Under the pieces are notes generated by a model that worked only from the letters and a program-made list of their open reading frames with translations, ran no database searches and had not been told where the DNA came from. Position numbers and translations under genes: made by a program. Below are positions 40,257-48,591 of a DNA stretch of 64,000 nucleotides, piece by piece (within the stretch, counting starts at the first letter, position 1; each line of letters begins with the position of its first letter). This DNA comes from a virus. The stretch lies in the IMG/VR virus record IMGVR_UViG_3300046535_001697, positions 1 to 64,000 of that record; one strand, 5' to 3'.

Positions 40257-42422
40257 TCAGGTGATGCTGAAGGCGACGCCTTCGAGGTGGGGGTGTTCGG
40301 GGGTGGCGGTGACGTCGATCCAGGGTGTCCAGGTGCCGGGGCCGAGGGTGATGGCGCCGCCGTCGGGGCCGATGAGGAGTTGGGCGTGGGGGATGCCGTT
40401 GACGGTGGCCCAGGTGGCGGTGTGCCAGTCGCCGGTGGTGGGGCGGTCTCCTGGGGGGAGGATCGCGATCCGGACGGGGTAGCTGGAGGGGTCGGTGTCG
40501 GCGTAGACGGGGAGCTGGAGGAGTTCGGTGCCGTCGCGGTCCATGGCGTTGCTCCTCGCTGCTCCGCTGGTCCATCGGGTTCGGTTGCGGCCGGGGGTCC
40601 AGCGGGTGCGGGGTGGGCCGGTGCGGACGGTGCCGAGCTGGTGGCCTGTGCGGGTGGGCCCGTTGGCGGTGTCGAGTTCTGTGGCGCGGCCGGGGGTGAG
40701 GTTCTTGGCGCGTCCCGGGGCCTGGCCGGTGCTGGTCTCGGCGGCGGGGGTGACGGCGATGGTCCGGCCGGAGCGGGTGGAGCCGAGGGCGGTGCTGGTC
40801 TCTGTGGCGGGGGCTGTGCCGAGGCGCTTTGCTGCGCCTGCGGGGGTGGCGGTGTCGGTGCCGGTGGCCGCGGTGATGCTGCGGGTCTTTGTGCCGGTGG
40901 CGGGCCGGGCCGTGCTCGTTTCGGCGGCGGTGCCTGCCGGGGTGTGCTTGGCGCGTCCCGGGGTCTGGCCGGTGCTGGTCTCCGTCGCGGGGGCCGTGGT
41001 GGCGTGCTTGGCCCGGGCGAGAGTCTGGGCGGTGTCGACGCTGCCTGCAGGTGCCGCGGTGAGCCGCTTGGTCCTGGGGAGGGTCTGTGCGGTGTCGACG
41101 CCGGCGGCGGGGGTGAGCGTGGCGCGCTTGGTCCTGGGGACGGTCTGCGCGGTGTCGATGCTCGCGGCCCGGCCGGGGGCGAGGGTTTTGGTTCGTGCGG
41201 TGGCCTGGGCGGTGCTGGTCTCTGCGGCGGGGGTGACGGCGATGGTGTGGCCGGCGGCCGGGTTGACGTTGTCGATCTCGGCGAAGTCGCTGGTGCCTGC
41301 GGAGCGCTGCGACTCGAAGTAGCCGATGAGGGTGCCGAGGCGCATCCACTGGGTGGGTGTGGCGATGGTGCGCTGGGTGGTCCAGGTCGTGTTGTCGGGG
41401 CTGGTCTCCATGAGGAGGGAGCCGCCGGTCTCACGGAAGCGCCACCAGGCGTGGGAGGTGGCGTTGTAGGTGAGGGTGGTCGGTGAGGCGTCGGAGCCGC
41501 CGACGTTGTTCCGCAGGACGAGGTTCCCGGTGACCGGGGAGTACTCGAATTCCAGGTTGGTGTTGGAGATGGTCGGCCCGGCGGAGAGGTAGGCGCTGAA
41601 GGTGACGGTGGAGCCGCCGCCGGCCGCGGGCAGGGTGGGGACCTGGAAGGCGAGCTGGGCGCCCTGGATCTCGTAGGCACCGACGGTGTACATGTCGGCG
41701 AGGGTGGTGGTGCAGTTGATGCGGGCCCGGCCGCCGGTGCCGCTGACGCCCGCGGTGGTGTTCCACAGGGTGCCGCTGATGCCGGTGGCGAAGGTGTCGG
41801 TGAGGGTGGTGATGGCGGGGGTGAAGAGGCCGTCGGCGCCGGAGAACTCGATCCAGCCGGGCTCGGTGGTGACGGCGGTGTCGCCGGACGCGAGGTCGGT
41901 GCCGCCGACGTTGCCGTAGTTGATCGTGGCGTTGTACGTGGTGGCGAGGGCGTTCGCGCGGTAGCCGATTTCGGCGACGATGCGGTCGCCGACCTGGACG
42001 GCGACGGGTGTGACGGTCTGTGCGCCCGCGGTGGCGCCGGTGGCGGTGGTGGTGAATTCCGTGGCGCCGATGTAGTCGGTGAGGAGGGTGCCGCGGGGGG
42101 TGTCGGAGTCGCCGGACGTGACGTAGACGTGGAGGTGCCAGAACCCGTTGAGGTCGACGTTGGACTCTTTGACGCCGATGGTCCACTGCACGGTGCCGGA
42201 CAGGGTGCCGGCTTTGACGGCGCCGGCGCTGATGGAGCGGTGGAGGAGGATGTCGCGGTCGGCGGCGGTGGATCCGACGTTGATGGACGACGTGCCGGCG
42301 GAGCCCTGGGGCTTGCGTCCGAGCAGTTGGATGTCTTCGCCGGTGGCGACGTCCCAGGCACCGCGTCGGGTGGTGGGGGTGTAGGGCGGGGCTGCGGATG
42401 TCAGCCAGAACCTGGTGGCCAC
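40257..42422 (-). CDS. Large virion-type protein with ten 20-residue repeats, 721 aa
   Basis: GTG 42422 is the start. Residues 1-390 are beta-rich with a laminin-like or fibre-like character (GFWHLHVYVTSGDSDTPRG; NLEFEYSPVTGNLVLRNN; WWRFRETGGSLLMETS). Residues about 392-594 are ten tandem units of 20-21 residues, consensus TxAPAxETSTAQTxxRAK. The C-terminal part (YPVRIAILPPGDRPTTGDWH) is a compact beta domain often seen in actinophage structural proteins. Likely a surface fibre or head decoration. The even repeat length suggests a periodic stalk. Confidence 0.7.
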   Translation of the reverse strand: MATRFWLTSAAPPYTPTTRRGAWDVATGEDIQLLGRKPQGSAGTSSINVGSTAADRDILLHRSISAGAVKAGTLSGTVQWTIGVKESNVDLNGFWHLHVYVTSGDSDTPRGTLLTDYIGATEFTTTATGATAGAQTVTPVAVQVGDRIVAEIGYRANALATTYNATINYGNVGGTDLASGDTAVTTEPGWIEFSGADGLFTPAITTLTDTFATGISGTLWNTTAGVSGTGGRARINCTTTLADMYTVGAYEIQGAQLAFQVPTLPAAGGGSTVTFSAYLSAGPTISNTNLEFEYSPVTGNLVLRNNVGGSDASPTTLTYNATSHAWWRFRETGGSLLMETSPDNTTWTTQRTIATPTQWMRLGTLIGYFESQRSAGTSDFAEIDNVNPAAGHTIAVTPAAETSTAQATARTKTLAPGRAASIDTAQTVPRTKRATLTPAAGVDTAQTLPRTKRLTAAPAGSVDTAQTLARAKHATTAPATETSTGQTPGRAKHTPAGTAAETSTARPATGTKTRSITAATGTDTATPAGAAKRLGTAPATETSTALGSTRSGRTIAVTPAAETSTGQAPGRAKNLTPGRATELDTANGPTRTGHQLGTVRTGPPRTRWTPGRNRTRWTSGAARSNAMDRDGTELLQLPVYADTDPSSYPVRIAILPPGDRPTTGDWHTATWATVNGIPHAQLLIGPDGGAITLGPGTWTPWIDVTATPEHPHLEGVAFSIT
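40640..41247 (-). repeat. Ten tandem ~60-bp coding repeats
   Basis: The repeats encode units such as TLAPGRAASIDTAQTVPRTK and RATLTPAAGVDTAQTLPRTK within the 721-aa protein. Unit length is 20 residues with two of 21, and there are no other length changes visible. Confidence 0.75.
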
Positions 42423-42453
42423 GGCTCACCGCCTCCCGGGCTTGTGAGGGTGG

Positions 42454-42903
42454 TCAGGCCGCGGAGGTGATCCGGATGAAGTCCGTGATCGTTGCCGTCA
42501 CATCGCTGCCGTCCGGGGTGATCACGAAGTCGACGAGGACCCACGGTACGAGGTTGGAGTCGGTGCCGGTGGTGGTGTCGTTGTCGAACGCGAACAGGAG
42601 TTTGGAGATGGCGTTGCCGGAGGCGGCGGTCCAGGTGATGTCCGCGCAGTCCACGGCGTACCTGTCGTTGGTGTTGTCGACGGCCCCGGTGACGCTGGTG
42701 ATCGTCTTGCGGCCCATCGTCGTCTGCTCGTTCGTGGCGCCGACGAAGAACGCGGCGACGTCGGCCTTGTCGCGCAGGACGCTGTCGGCCTCGAGTCCGC
42801 TCGTTTCGACGGGGATGACGATGAGGGCGGCGTTGCCGGTGCCGACGGCGTCGGCGAACGCCTTGGAGCGGCCGAGGGCGATGTTGGGGACGATGTTGGC
42901 CAT
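42454..42903 (-). CDS. Structural-type late protein, 149 aa
   Basis: ATG 42903 follows a GGAGG-like stretch. The product (NIALGRSKAFADAVGTGNAA, LIVIPVETSGLEADSVL, DKADVAAFFVGATNEQTT) is a compact alpha/beta protein resembling phage virion-associated proteins encoded beside fibre genes. It lies just upstream (in transcription) of the repeat protein and may assemble with it. Confidence 0.65.
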   Translation of the reverse strand: MANIVPNIALGRSKAFADAVGTGNAALIVIPVETSGLEADSVLRDKADVAAFFVGATNEQTTMGRKTITSVTGAVDNTNDRYAVDCADITWTAASGNAISKLLFAFDNDTTTGTDSNLVPWVLVDFVITPDGSDVTATITDFIRITSAA

Positions 42904-42953
42904 GGTGGTTCCTCCGGCGGGGGGGTGCGGTGCGGGGTTCGCCGGGGGCCGGG

Positions 42954-43160
42954 TCAGGCTGCGGCGTGGTCCTGGAGGGGGACGAAGCGGGCCGGGCGGC
43001 CGCGGTCGGTGCACGGGGTGTCGAGGTGCCACCAGCGGGTCGTGCCCTGTTCGGCGGGCTGACCGCAGCGGGAGCAGGTGCCGGGGGCGGGCTGCCACGT
43101 GTCCCAGGTGGTGAAGGGCGCGTCGAGGGCGTGCCAGCGGTCCGGGTCGGGCTGGGTCAC
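42954..43160 (-). CDS. Small zinc-knuckle-like protein, 68 aa
   Basis: GTG 43160 overlaps the stop of the upstream gene (GTGA). The sequence CSRCGQPAEQGTTRWWHLDTPC can hold a metal ion. No other feature. It resembles the small CxxC proteins in the + strand block at 3500-5092. Confidence 0.6.
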   Translation of the reverse strand: MTQPDPDRWHALDAPFTTWDTWQPAPGTCSRCGQPAEQGTTRWWHLDTPCTDRGRPARFVPLQDHAAA

Positions 43161-43678
43161 CCGGCGGCCTCGGTGGGGGTCCAGCGGACCCGGCCGTTCT
43201 CGAACGCGAAGCGGAGGCCGGAGACCTGGGCGACGCGGTCGAGGGTGGCCTGCCCGATGGCCGGGTCGGCGAGGTGGGTGCTGTACAGCTTGGCGTGGTG
43301 CTTGGGCCGGGGGCCGACCATCACCCACCGGTAGGCGCTGAGGTCGCCCCAGCCGCCGGTGTCGGTGCCGTCGGGGAGTTCGCCGATCGGGAGCCAGCCG
43401 GTGGGGGCGGGAGGGTTCGGGGTGTTGGAGGTGCCGATAAGGAACAGGCGGTCGGGTTCCCGGTTGGGCAGGTCGATGTACAGCTTGTGGGGCCAGCCGT
43501 ACTTGGCGTCCGCCCAGTGGGCCTGCGCGGCGGTCTCGGCGGCGAGGTCGTCGGGGTGGATCGATCCGCAGTGGCTGCAGGTGCGGTAGTGCTCGCCGGA
43601 CATGGGCTCGCGCCAGGACCAGCCGCCCCAGCGGTCTGCCTCGGTGCCGTGGACGGGGTCGGGGGTGTCGCTGCTCAT
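43157..43678 (-). CDS. Hypothetical late-region protein, 173 aa
   Basis: ATG 43678 opens RWGGWSWREPMSGEHYRTCSHCGSIHP, a zinc-knuckle-like start, then KYGWPHKLYIDLPN. The pattern SHCGSxHPDD...KYGWPxKxYxDxPN is one I know from Streptomyces phage and prophage proteins. Function not known. Coupled to the next gene. Confidence 0.7.
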   Translation of the reverse strand: MSSDTPDPVHGTEADRWGGWSWREPMSGEHYRTCSHCGSIHPDDLAAETAAQAHWADAKYGWPHKLYIDLPNREPDRLFLIGTSNTPNPPAPTGWLPIGELPDGTDTGGWGDLSAYRWVMVGPRPKHHAKLYSTHLADPAIGQATLDRVAQVSGLRFAFENGRVRWTPTEAAG

Positions 43679-43758
43679 GGCACTGGGCTCCCGTGGTTGT
43701 GGCCGGCCCGGACCTGCCCCCCTCAGAGCGGTCCGGGCCGGCGGCTTGTGGAGGGGGG

Positions 43759-43953
43759 TCAGTCGTTCCGCTGGGAGGCGAGCAGGGTGTGTGCGATGGC
43801 GTTCCAGCTGTCGGCGAGGCGTTCCAGGCGCTCCATGACCGCGAGGTTCGTCTCGAGCTCGGCATTGCGGAGGAGCCGTGCGGCGTTGGCGATGGCTTCG
43901 TCTACCGTCGGCAAGGCTTCCACCGGCGGGTTGGGGACGGGCTCTGCGGCCAT
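43759..43953 (-). CDS. Small helical protein, 64 aa
   Basis: ATG 43953 opens a short, mostly helical product (EAIANAARLLRNAELETNLA, VMERLERLADSWNAIAHTLL). No domain. Second gene of the late transcript. Confidence 0.6.
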   Translation of the reverse strand: MAAEPVPNPPVEALPTVDEAIANAARLLRNAELETNLAVMERLERLADSWNAIAHTLLASQRND

Positions 43954-44031
43954 GGGCGTCTCCGCGGTGGGGAACGACGAAGCCCCGCCCAGGGAGTGGC
44001 GGGGCCGTACAGGGGTGAGGGGGCAGCGGGT

Positions 44032-44259
44032 TCAGGCTGCGGCGGTGCGGTTGTTCGGCAGGGGCGGGACGGGTCCGGGGCTGCCGTCGTCCTCGGCGGG
44101 TGGGAGTTCGTCGAGGTCGTAGTAGGTGTAGCGGCCGTGGCGGTGCCGGGTGGTGCGGCCTTCGTGGCCCCAGCGGCGGATGGTGCCTTCGGGGTGGCCG
44201 GTCCAGATGGCGGCGGACGCGGCGAGGACAAGGCGCGGGAGGACGGGGGCGAGGGGCAT
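44032..44259 (-). CDS. HTH (excisionase/MerR-like) protein, first late gene, 75 aa
   Basis: ATG 44259 opens LPRLVLAASAAIWTGHPEGTIRRWGHEGRTTRHRHGR (given as pattern: residues 7-43), where AxxWTGHPEGTIRRW is the helix-turn-helix and the following YTYYDLDELP is the closing strand. It is the first gene after the late promoter and leader terminator. It may regulate late expression or act in DNA transactions. Confidence 0.65.
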   Translation of the reverse strand: MPLAPVLPRLVLAASAAIWTGHPEGTIRRWGHEGRTTRHRHGRYTYYDLDELPPAEDDGSPGPVPPLPNNRTAAA

Positions 44260-44299
44260 GCCGGCGCTCCAGGGCGAGGGTGTTGTGGTCGGGAACGCG

Positions 44300-44325
44300 A
44301 AAAGGGGCCGCCGTGTGGCGACCCC
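44300..44325 (-). terminator. Intrinsic terminator in the late leader
   Basis: On the minus strand GGGGTCGCC / GGCGGCCCC form a 9-bp stem (one U-G pair) with an ACAC loop, followed by TTTT (44303-44300). It lies about 20-45 bases after the predicted transcription start and before the first late gene, so it can stop late transcription unless overcome. Confidence 0.65.
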
Positions 44326-44353
44326 TCGGGGCGTACGTAGACCATTCGAGCAG

Positions 44354-44382
44354 ATCGTATGTTCACTCTGCTGCTCCGTCAA
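44354..44382 (-). promoter_or_regulatory. Strong promoter for the late operon
   Basis: Minus strand TTGACG (44382-44377), a 17-base spacer and TACGAT (44359-44354) fit the Streptomyces vegetative consensus (TTGACN-17-TANNNT). Transcription would start near 44347 and run into the late genes. The 389-base gap 44260-44648 otherwise holds only the leader terminator and no convincing gene. Confidence 0.7.
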
Positions 44383-44648
44383 CTTCCGGCCCTGGTGGCG
44401 GGACCTGCGGCGTTGCGCGCGTGTGGCTGTGCTGCGCCCGGCCGGGCCCCGGGGGTGGGCCCTTGGCGGGGCGGTGCGGCGGGGGTGGTGGGTGTTCGGG
44501 GTGCTTTCATGGCTGTGGCCCCACCCGGCGCGAATCCGGTAAAGAGTGAGCAAAATATCGGGGATGGTCGGTGGAAAGTCGCCGGTCAGCCTGCCATGGC
44601 GTACACGGACTGCATTCTTTGTGTTCGACCCGCCATCAGTTCACGGGC

Positions 44649-44888
44649 CTACTCGGGGCTGCGGAAGCTTCGGCGGACGGTGCGGGGTGCGGGGATCCGG
44701 CCGGCGGCGACGAGGCAGTCCCAGACGGTGGTGCCGGTGGCAGCGGCCGGGGCGTCCGGGGCGGGGACCAGGGTGAGGTGTCCACGACGAGACCGTTCGC
44801 ATGCTGCGGTTTCTTCTGACGGGCCGTCGGAATTCCGGGCGGCTCGTGCTGTTGCGCTGATGCCGGTCTGCTTGCCACGGTGATCCAT
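44649..44888 (-). CDS. Small hypothetical protein, 79 aa
   Basis: ATG 44888 opens a basic, low-complexity N-terminus followed by the segment TGTTVWDCLVAAGRIPAPRTV. Nearly the same segment (GTTVWECLVAAG) occurs in the protein at 63048-63485. The shared motif supports both as real. It is divergent from the XRE regulator at 45078. Function unknown. Confidence 0.5.
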   Translation of the reverse strand: MDHRGKQTGISATARAARNSDGPSEETAACERSRRGHLTLVPAPDAPAAATGTTVWDCLVAAGRIPAPRTVRRSFRSPE

Positions 44889-45077
44889 GCCGCTCCCCCG
44901 CACGTGGATGGGCCCACCTCGGGTGTGCACGGTTGGTGTGCGCGAGGTGGATGGGGCACCGATTGTTCCGGCATCAACGATCTGTTTTACAGGGGAAGAT
45001 TCGTTAGGTAATTCGACGATCGGCCCGCGGGGGCGGGGTGCGGTCGTCGCCGGTGGCGATGATGGGTTGAGCGGGAG

Positions 45078-45908
45078 ATGGATAGCATCAGGCAGCGGGA
45101 AGCGCTGCGGGCGTTCCTGCGGTGTGCCAGGGCGGCTCTGTCGCCGGAGGAGGTCGGCCTGCCCCCGCGGGCCGAGGGGCGGGGCCGCCGCGCGGTGGGC
45201 CTGTCCCAGGAGCAGGTGGACGAGCTGATGAACCGGGCCGCGGGCACGTATGCCCGGCTGGAACGCGGCTCGCTGTACGGGGTGACGCCGGAGCTGTGCC
45301 GGGACGTGGCGCTCGCGCTGCGCTTCGCGGAGGAGCAGTGGCAGGCGCTGTGGATCTACATGTACGGGCATCTGCCGCCGTGGCTGCTGCACCCGTCGCA
45401 GGCGGGCCTGGTGGGCGGGCACTGGCGGCGGGTGGTGGAGATGCACGGGGAGCCGGCGTACGTGACGGACGCGGGCTGGAACATCATCTACCACAACCAC
45501 CTGTTCGCGGCGATCTTCCCGGGGAGGGTGGCTCCGGCGAACGCGATGGAGTGGATGATGCTGTCGGCGGACGCCCGGCACCGGCTGGTGGACTGGCCGC
45601 GGGCGTGGGCGCCGAAGGTGCTGCCGCAGCTGCGGGCGGCGGTGTTGGAGCATCCGGAGAACGAGACGCTGCAGTGGCTGGACCGGGCGGTGCGGCGGGA
45701 TCCGGTGGCGGGCCGGCTGTACGGGGAGACGCACGATGCGCATCTGCAGCCGGACGGGGACGTGCGGCAGCTGGTGCACGCGGGCCGAGGGGACCGCCAG
45801 GTGGTGCAGATGGCGGCGGCGGAGCCGACGGGCAAGCGCGGTGCGCGGTTCATGGTGCTGCAGCTCGATCCGGTGGTGGGGGATCGGACGTTCGCCGACG
45901 TCATGTGA
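45078..45908 (+). CDS. XRE-family regulator with MmyB-like domain, 276 aa
   Basis: The N-terminus (ALRAFLRCARAALSPEEVGLP; RRAVGLSQEQVDELMNRAAG; TYARLERGS) is the helix-turn-helix of the MmyB-type regulators common in Streptomyces. The rest has the ligand-binding pattern EPAYVTDAGWNIIYHNHLFAAIFP ... NAMEWMMLSADARHRLVDWP ... LLRAAxxxHPEN. Length fits the family. It may control the adjacent polyketide synthase or the element. A hairpin terminator follows at 45929-45959. Confidence 0.85.
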   Translation: MDSIRQREALRAFLRCARAALSPEEVGLPPRAEGRGRRAVGLSQEQVDELMNRAAGTYARLERGSLYGVTPELCRDVALALRFAEEQWQALWIYMYGHLPPWLLHPSQAGLVGGHWRRVVEMHGEPAYVTDAGWNIIYHNHLFAAIFPGRVAPANAMEWMMLSADARHRLVDWPRAWAPKVLPQLRAAVLEHPENETLQWLDRAVRRDPVAGRLYGETHDAHLQPDGDVRQLVHAGRGDRQVVQMAAAEPTGKRGARFMVLQLDPVVGDRTFADVM

Positions 45909-45928
45909 CGTGGTTCGGGAACTGATCA

Positions 45929-45959
45929 CCGGCCGCCCCTTGTGGTGAGGGGCGGCCGG
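45929..45959 (+). terminator. Hairpin terminator after the MmyB-type gene
   Basis: An 11-bp stem CCGGCCGCCCC/GGGGCGGCCGG (45929-45939, 45949-45959) with a 9-base loop lies 20 bases after the stop. Confidence 0.75.
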
Positions 45960-46069
45960 GTAGTTGTCTGGTCCAACGCACCGTGGGCGTGGCCGCTGAT
46001 TGGCCGGGCTTGGCCGGGCGCCATCGTCCGGCCGCGTCTCGGTGCCGGACGAGAGGGAGGGGACCTGTC

Positions 46070-47143
46070 ATGATCAGTCCCGAAGTGCGGCCGGTGTTCG
46101 TGTCCCGGCCGGCGGTGTTCCTGCCGGAACACGTGGTGACACGGGAGACGATCCTCGCCGACATGCTCACCCGGCACCCGGACCACCCCCGGGCCCGGCT
46201 GCTCCCCCGGCTGCTGGACAAGCTGCCCGCCACGCGTCGCATGTCCCGGCCGTGGGAGACCGTGATCTCGGATCGGACGTTGGAGGAGCGCAACCGCGGG
46301 GCGTTCGCGGACGTGGTGACGATGGGTGGGGCCGCCGCGCGCCAGGTGCTGGAGCTGCACGGCGTGGACCCGGGCGCCGTGGACTGCGTGGTGACCACGC
46401 ACTCCACGGGCGACGCCGTCCCCGGCCTGGACGTCCACCTGGTCGACGCGCTGGGGCTGCGCCCGGATGTGTCGCGCCGTCCGATGACACAGCTCGGCTG
46501 CGGCGGCGGCGCGCACGGCCTGGTGATGGCCGCCGAGTTCGTGCGGGCCCGCCCCGGGTCGACGGTGCTGGTCGTCGCGGCGGAGTCCCTGTCGAGCATC
46601 TACCACCACGGCGACACCGACATCCAAGGCATGATCTTCAAGGCGCTGTGGGGCGACTCCGGCGCAGCGGTCCTCGTCTCGGACCGGCCGTTCGGGCCGG
46701 GGCTGCAGGTCGACGGGCCGACGTGGGAGTACCTGATCCCCGGCTCGGCCGGCCGCTACACCAAGCGCCTCGACGCCGACGGCGTGCACTTCGACTCGGT
46801 GAAGGCGTCGATGAACTGCGTGCCGGACATGGGCCCGGCGCTGCGGGAGTGGCTGTGGCAGTACGGCCCGGAGCGGCTCGACTTCGTGGTCGCGCACACC
46901 GGCGGCGAGGCCATCCTCGCCTCCCTGGCCGACGAGCTGGAGCCCCTTGGCGTCGACACCGGCATGCTGGTCCACTCGTGGGCGTCCCTCGACGAGGAGG
47001 GCAACCTCGGCGGGCCGTCCGTGCTGGCTGTCCTGGACCGCACCCACGCCGCGCCGCCGAAGCCCGGCGACCGGGGGCTGCTCCTCGGCTTCGGGCCCGG
47101 GTTCTCCGTGTCGGCGCTGACCGTGACATGGACTGACGGCTGA
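46070..47143 (+). CDS. Type III polyketide synthase (chalcone/stilbene synthase family), 357 aa
   Basis: ATG 46070 follows GGGAGGGG. The thiolase fold is complete: nucleophile Cys144 in PMTQLGCGGGAHGL, His276 in FVVAHTGGEAIL and Asn312 in EEGNLGGPSVLAVLDR, the Cys-His-Asn triad of the family. The closing GFGPGFSV loop is present at 340-347. Such enzymes condense malonyl-CoA onto a CoA starter to make resorcinols, pyrones or tetrahydroxynaphthalene. The starter and product cannot be told from sequence. No tailoring enzyme gene is adjacent. It looks like metabolic cargo carried by a phage-plasmid. Confidence 0.88.
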   Translation: MISPEVRPVFVSRPAVFLPEHVVTRETILADMLTRHPDHPRARLLPRLLDKLPATRRMSRPWETVISDRTLEERNRGAFADVVTMGGAAARQVLELHGVDPGAVDCVVTTHSTGDAVPGLDVHLVDALGLRPDVSRRPMTQLGCGGGAHGLVMAAEFVRARPGSTVLVVAAESLSSIYHHGDTDIQGMIFKALWGDSGAAVLVSDRPFGPGLQVDGPTWEYLIPGSAGRYTKRLDADGVHFDSVKASMNCVPDMGPALREWLWQYGPERLDFVVAHTGGEAILASLADELEPLGVDTGMLVHSWASLDEEGNLGGPSVLAVLDRTHAAPPKPGDRGLLLGFGPGFSVSALTVTWTDG

Positions 47144-47261
47144 GTCGCTCCGGTCGCTGCCCGGGCCGGGCTGTCCGACCCGGGCGCCATCATGCCCCGG
47201 TGGCCGGGTGATCCCCTGGCTGCCGAACCATCCCCTCGCCTCCCCGAAGGACAAGTCGCCG

Positions 47262-48086
47262 ATGCTCCATGTCCCTCCGCCCCCTCCTGCCGCCTCGGTT
47301 GCGGATGCCCCGAAGTGGACGGACGTGATGTCCGCCTGGGGATCCCTGGGCGCGGTCGTGTTCGCCGTCGTCGCGATCGGCGCCACCCTGTGGCTGGCCG
47401 ACCGGGACCGGAAACGGTCCGAGCAGCTGCGGCAGCAGGACCTGGCCGCGGCCGCCCAGGACCGGGCCGAGGCAGACGCCCGGCTGATCGCCGAACGGGC
47501 CGCAGCGGACCAGCGACTGCGGGACGAGCGAGCCGACCGGGACCGCCGCCAGGCACGCGACTGGCAGGCCGCTGCTGCGGTCAGGCTCCTGGAGCGGATC
47601 GCCGGGATCCAGCCCCATCTCGTGCGGCTCACCAACCACCAGACGTCCCCCGTGGCGCAGCCGGACCGGACCGAGGCGATTCGGCACTTGCGCGACGGCG
47701 CCATGTCCGATGCGCTCGCCCTCGGCGACGCCAACGGGACGCTCCTCTACCGGACGCTGGCCGGTCTGGTCGTCGGCGCGACCCCGGCCATGAACGAGCT
47801 CCAGCGGACCGGGAGCGATGGCGCGACGCTCGGTGCCTCGGCGGAGATGCTGGCTCTCAACGTGCGCCGCTACTCCCGGTACGTGCGTCTGTGGCTGCAC
47901 CATCTGATCGAGCACGGCTCCATCCCGGACCACGCGGTCGGGCCGGCCCGTTCCCTTCATGCGCCGATCCTGACGGCGCTCACTGCCCAGGTCGCGTGGA
48001 CGCCGATCGAGCATCCGGCCGGGTGGGACGAGGACACCGACCTCGACCCGGACGATCCCCAGTCGAGGTTGTACCCGCGCAGGTAG
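47262..48086 (+). CDS. Membrane-anchored coiled-coil protein, 274 aa
   Basis: ATG 47262 is preferred; GTG 47208 would add 18 residues. A single transmembrane segment (WGSLGAVVFAVVAIGATLWLA, near residue 30) is followed by a charged coiled coil (about 50-105, ...RRSEQLRQQDLAAAAQDRAE...) and a soluble helical domain. Proteins of this build are common in Streptomyces and have no known function. Confidence 0.65.
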   Translation: MLHVPPPPPAASVADAPKWTDVMSAWGSLGAVVFAVVAIGATLWLADRDRKRSEQLRQQDLAAAAQDRAEADARLIAERAAADQRLRDERADRDRRQARDWQAAAAVRLLERIAGIQPHLVRLTNHQTSPVAQPDRTEAIRHLRDGAMSDALALGDANGTLLYRTLAGLVVGATPAMNELQRTGSDGATLGASAEMLALNVRRYSRYVRLWLHHLIEHGSIPDHAVGPARSLHAPILTALTAQVAWTPIEHPAGWDEDTDLDPDDPQSRLYPRR

Positions 48087-48189
48087 CCGTGGTCGGGAAG
48101 CGAGCCGGCCGCCCTGTCACGCCCGCGCGCAATGATGTGCACGGCGGTCTCCCCCTCGGCCGCCGTCCCCCAGCGATCCGGAGAACACC

Positions 48190-48525
48190 GTGGACCAGAA
48201 CCAAGTCCTCAAGCACGTCGTCGCCATCCTCGCCGCCGGGGACGGGATGCGGACCTCGGACGACCCGCAGCTCGGCACCGAGTTCACCCAGCTCCTCGGC
48301 GAGGTCATGAACGACTCTCTCGGCAAGCTGGAGTTCGCCGAGGACGAGCCGCTGAGCGAAGTCCTGCCGGTGATCGGGCAGGCGTTCGCCGAGCCCCTGA
48401 TGAAGCTGGTCGGCGGATTCATGGTCGCCTTCCTGCAGCTCGCCGAGGTCCACGACTCCGGGCAGACCCACCTGTCTTCGAAGGATGTCCTGCAGGACCT
48501 GGCGCTGCGCGTCGAACAGGGCTGA
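48190..48525 (+). CDS. Hypothetical protein, 111 aa
   Basis: GTG 48190 starts an acidic helical protein (LKHVVAILAAGDGMRTSDDP; FTQLLGEVMNDSLGKLEFAE; LMKLVGGFMVAFLQLAEVHD). The hydrophobic helix near residue 75 may be amphipathic rather than membrane spanning. No family recognised. The hairpin 48545-48582 follows. Confidence 0.6.
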   Translation: MDQNQVLKHVVAILAAGDGMRTSDDPQLGTEFTQLLGEVMNDSLGKLEFAEDEPLSEVLPVIGQAFAEPLMKLVGGFMVAFLQLAEVHDSGQTHLSSKDVLQDLALRVEQG

Positions 48526-48544
48526 CCACCGGCCGGCACATGCC

Positions 48545-48582
48545 GCGGCCCCCCTCCCCCGTTCGTCCGGGGGGGGGGCCGC
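48545..48582. terminator. Hairpin between convergent genes
   Basis: GCGGCCCCCC (48545-48554) pairs with GGGGGGCCGC (48573-48582) around an 18-base loop. It lies between the + gene ending at 48525 and the - gene ending at 48592. Confidence 0.7.
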
Positions 48583-48591
48583 TGTCGTTGT

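Noticed and set aside
39929-42361. 810-codon minus-strand frame rich in Pro, Ser and Thr
   Set aside because: It is the shifted shadow of the 721-aa repeat protein. Only the final 102 codons from ATG 40237 look real.
44359-44883. 174-codon + strand frame over the late promoter region
   Set aside because: Composition is low complexity and it would run through the late promoter and over the 79-aa minus gene. I see no supporting start signal.
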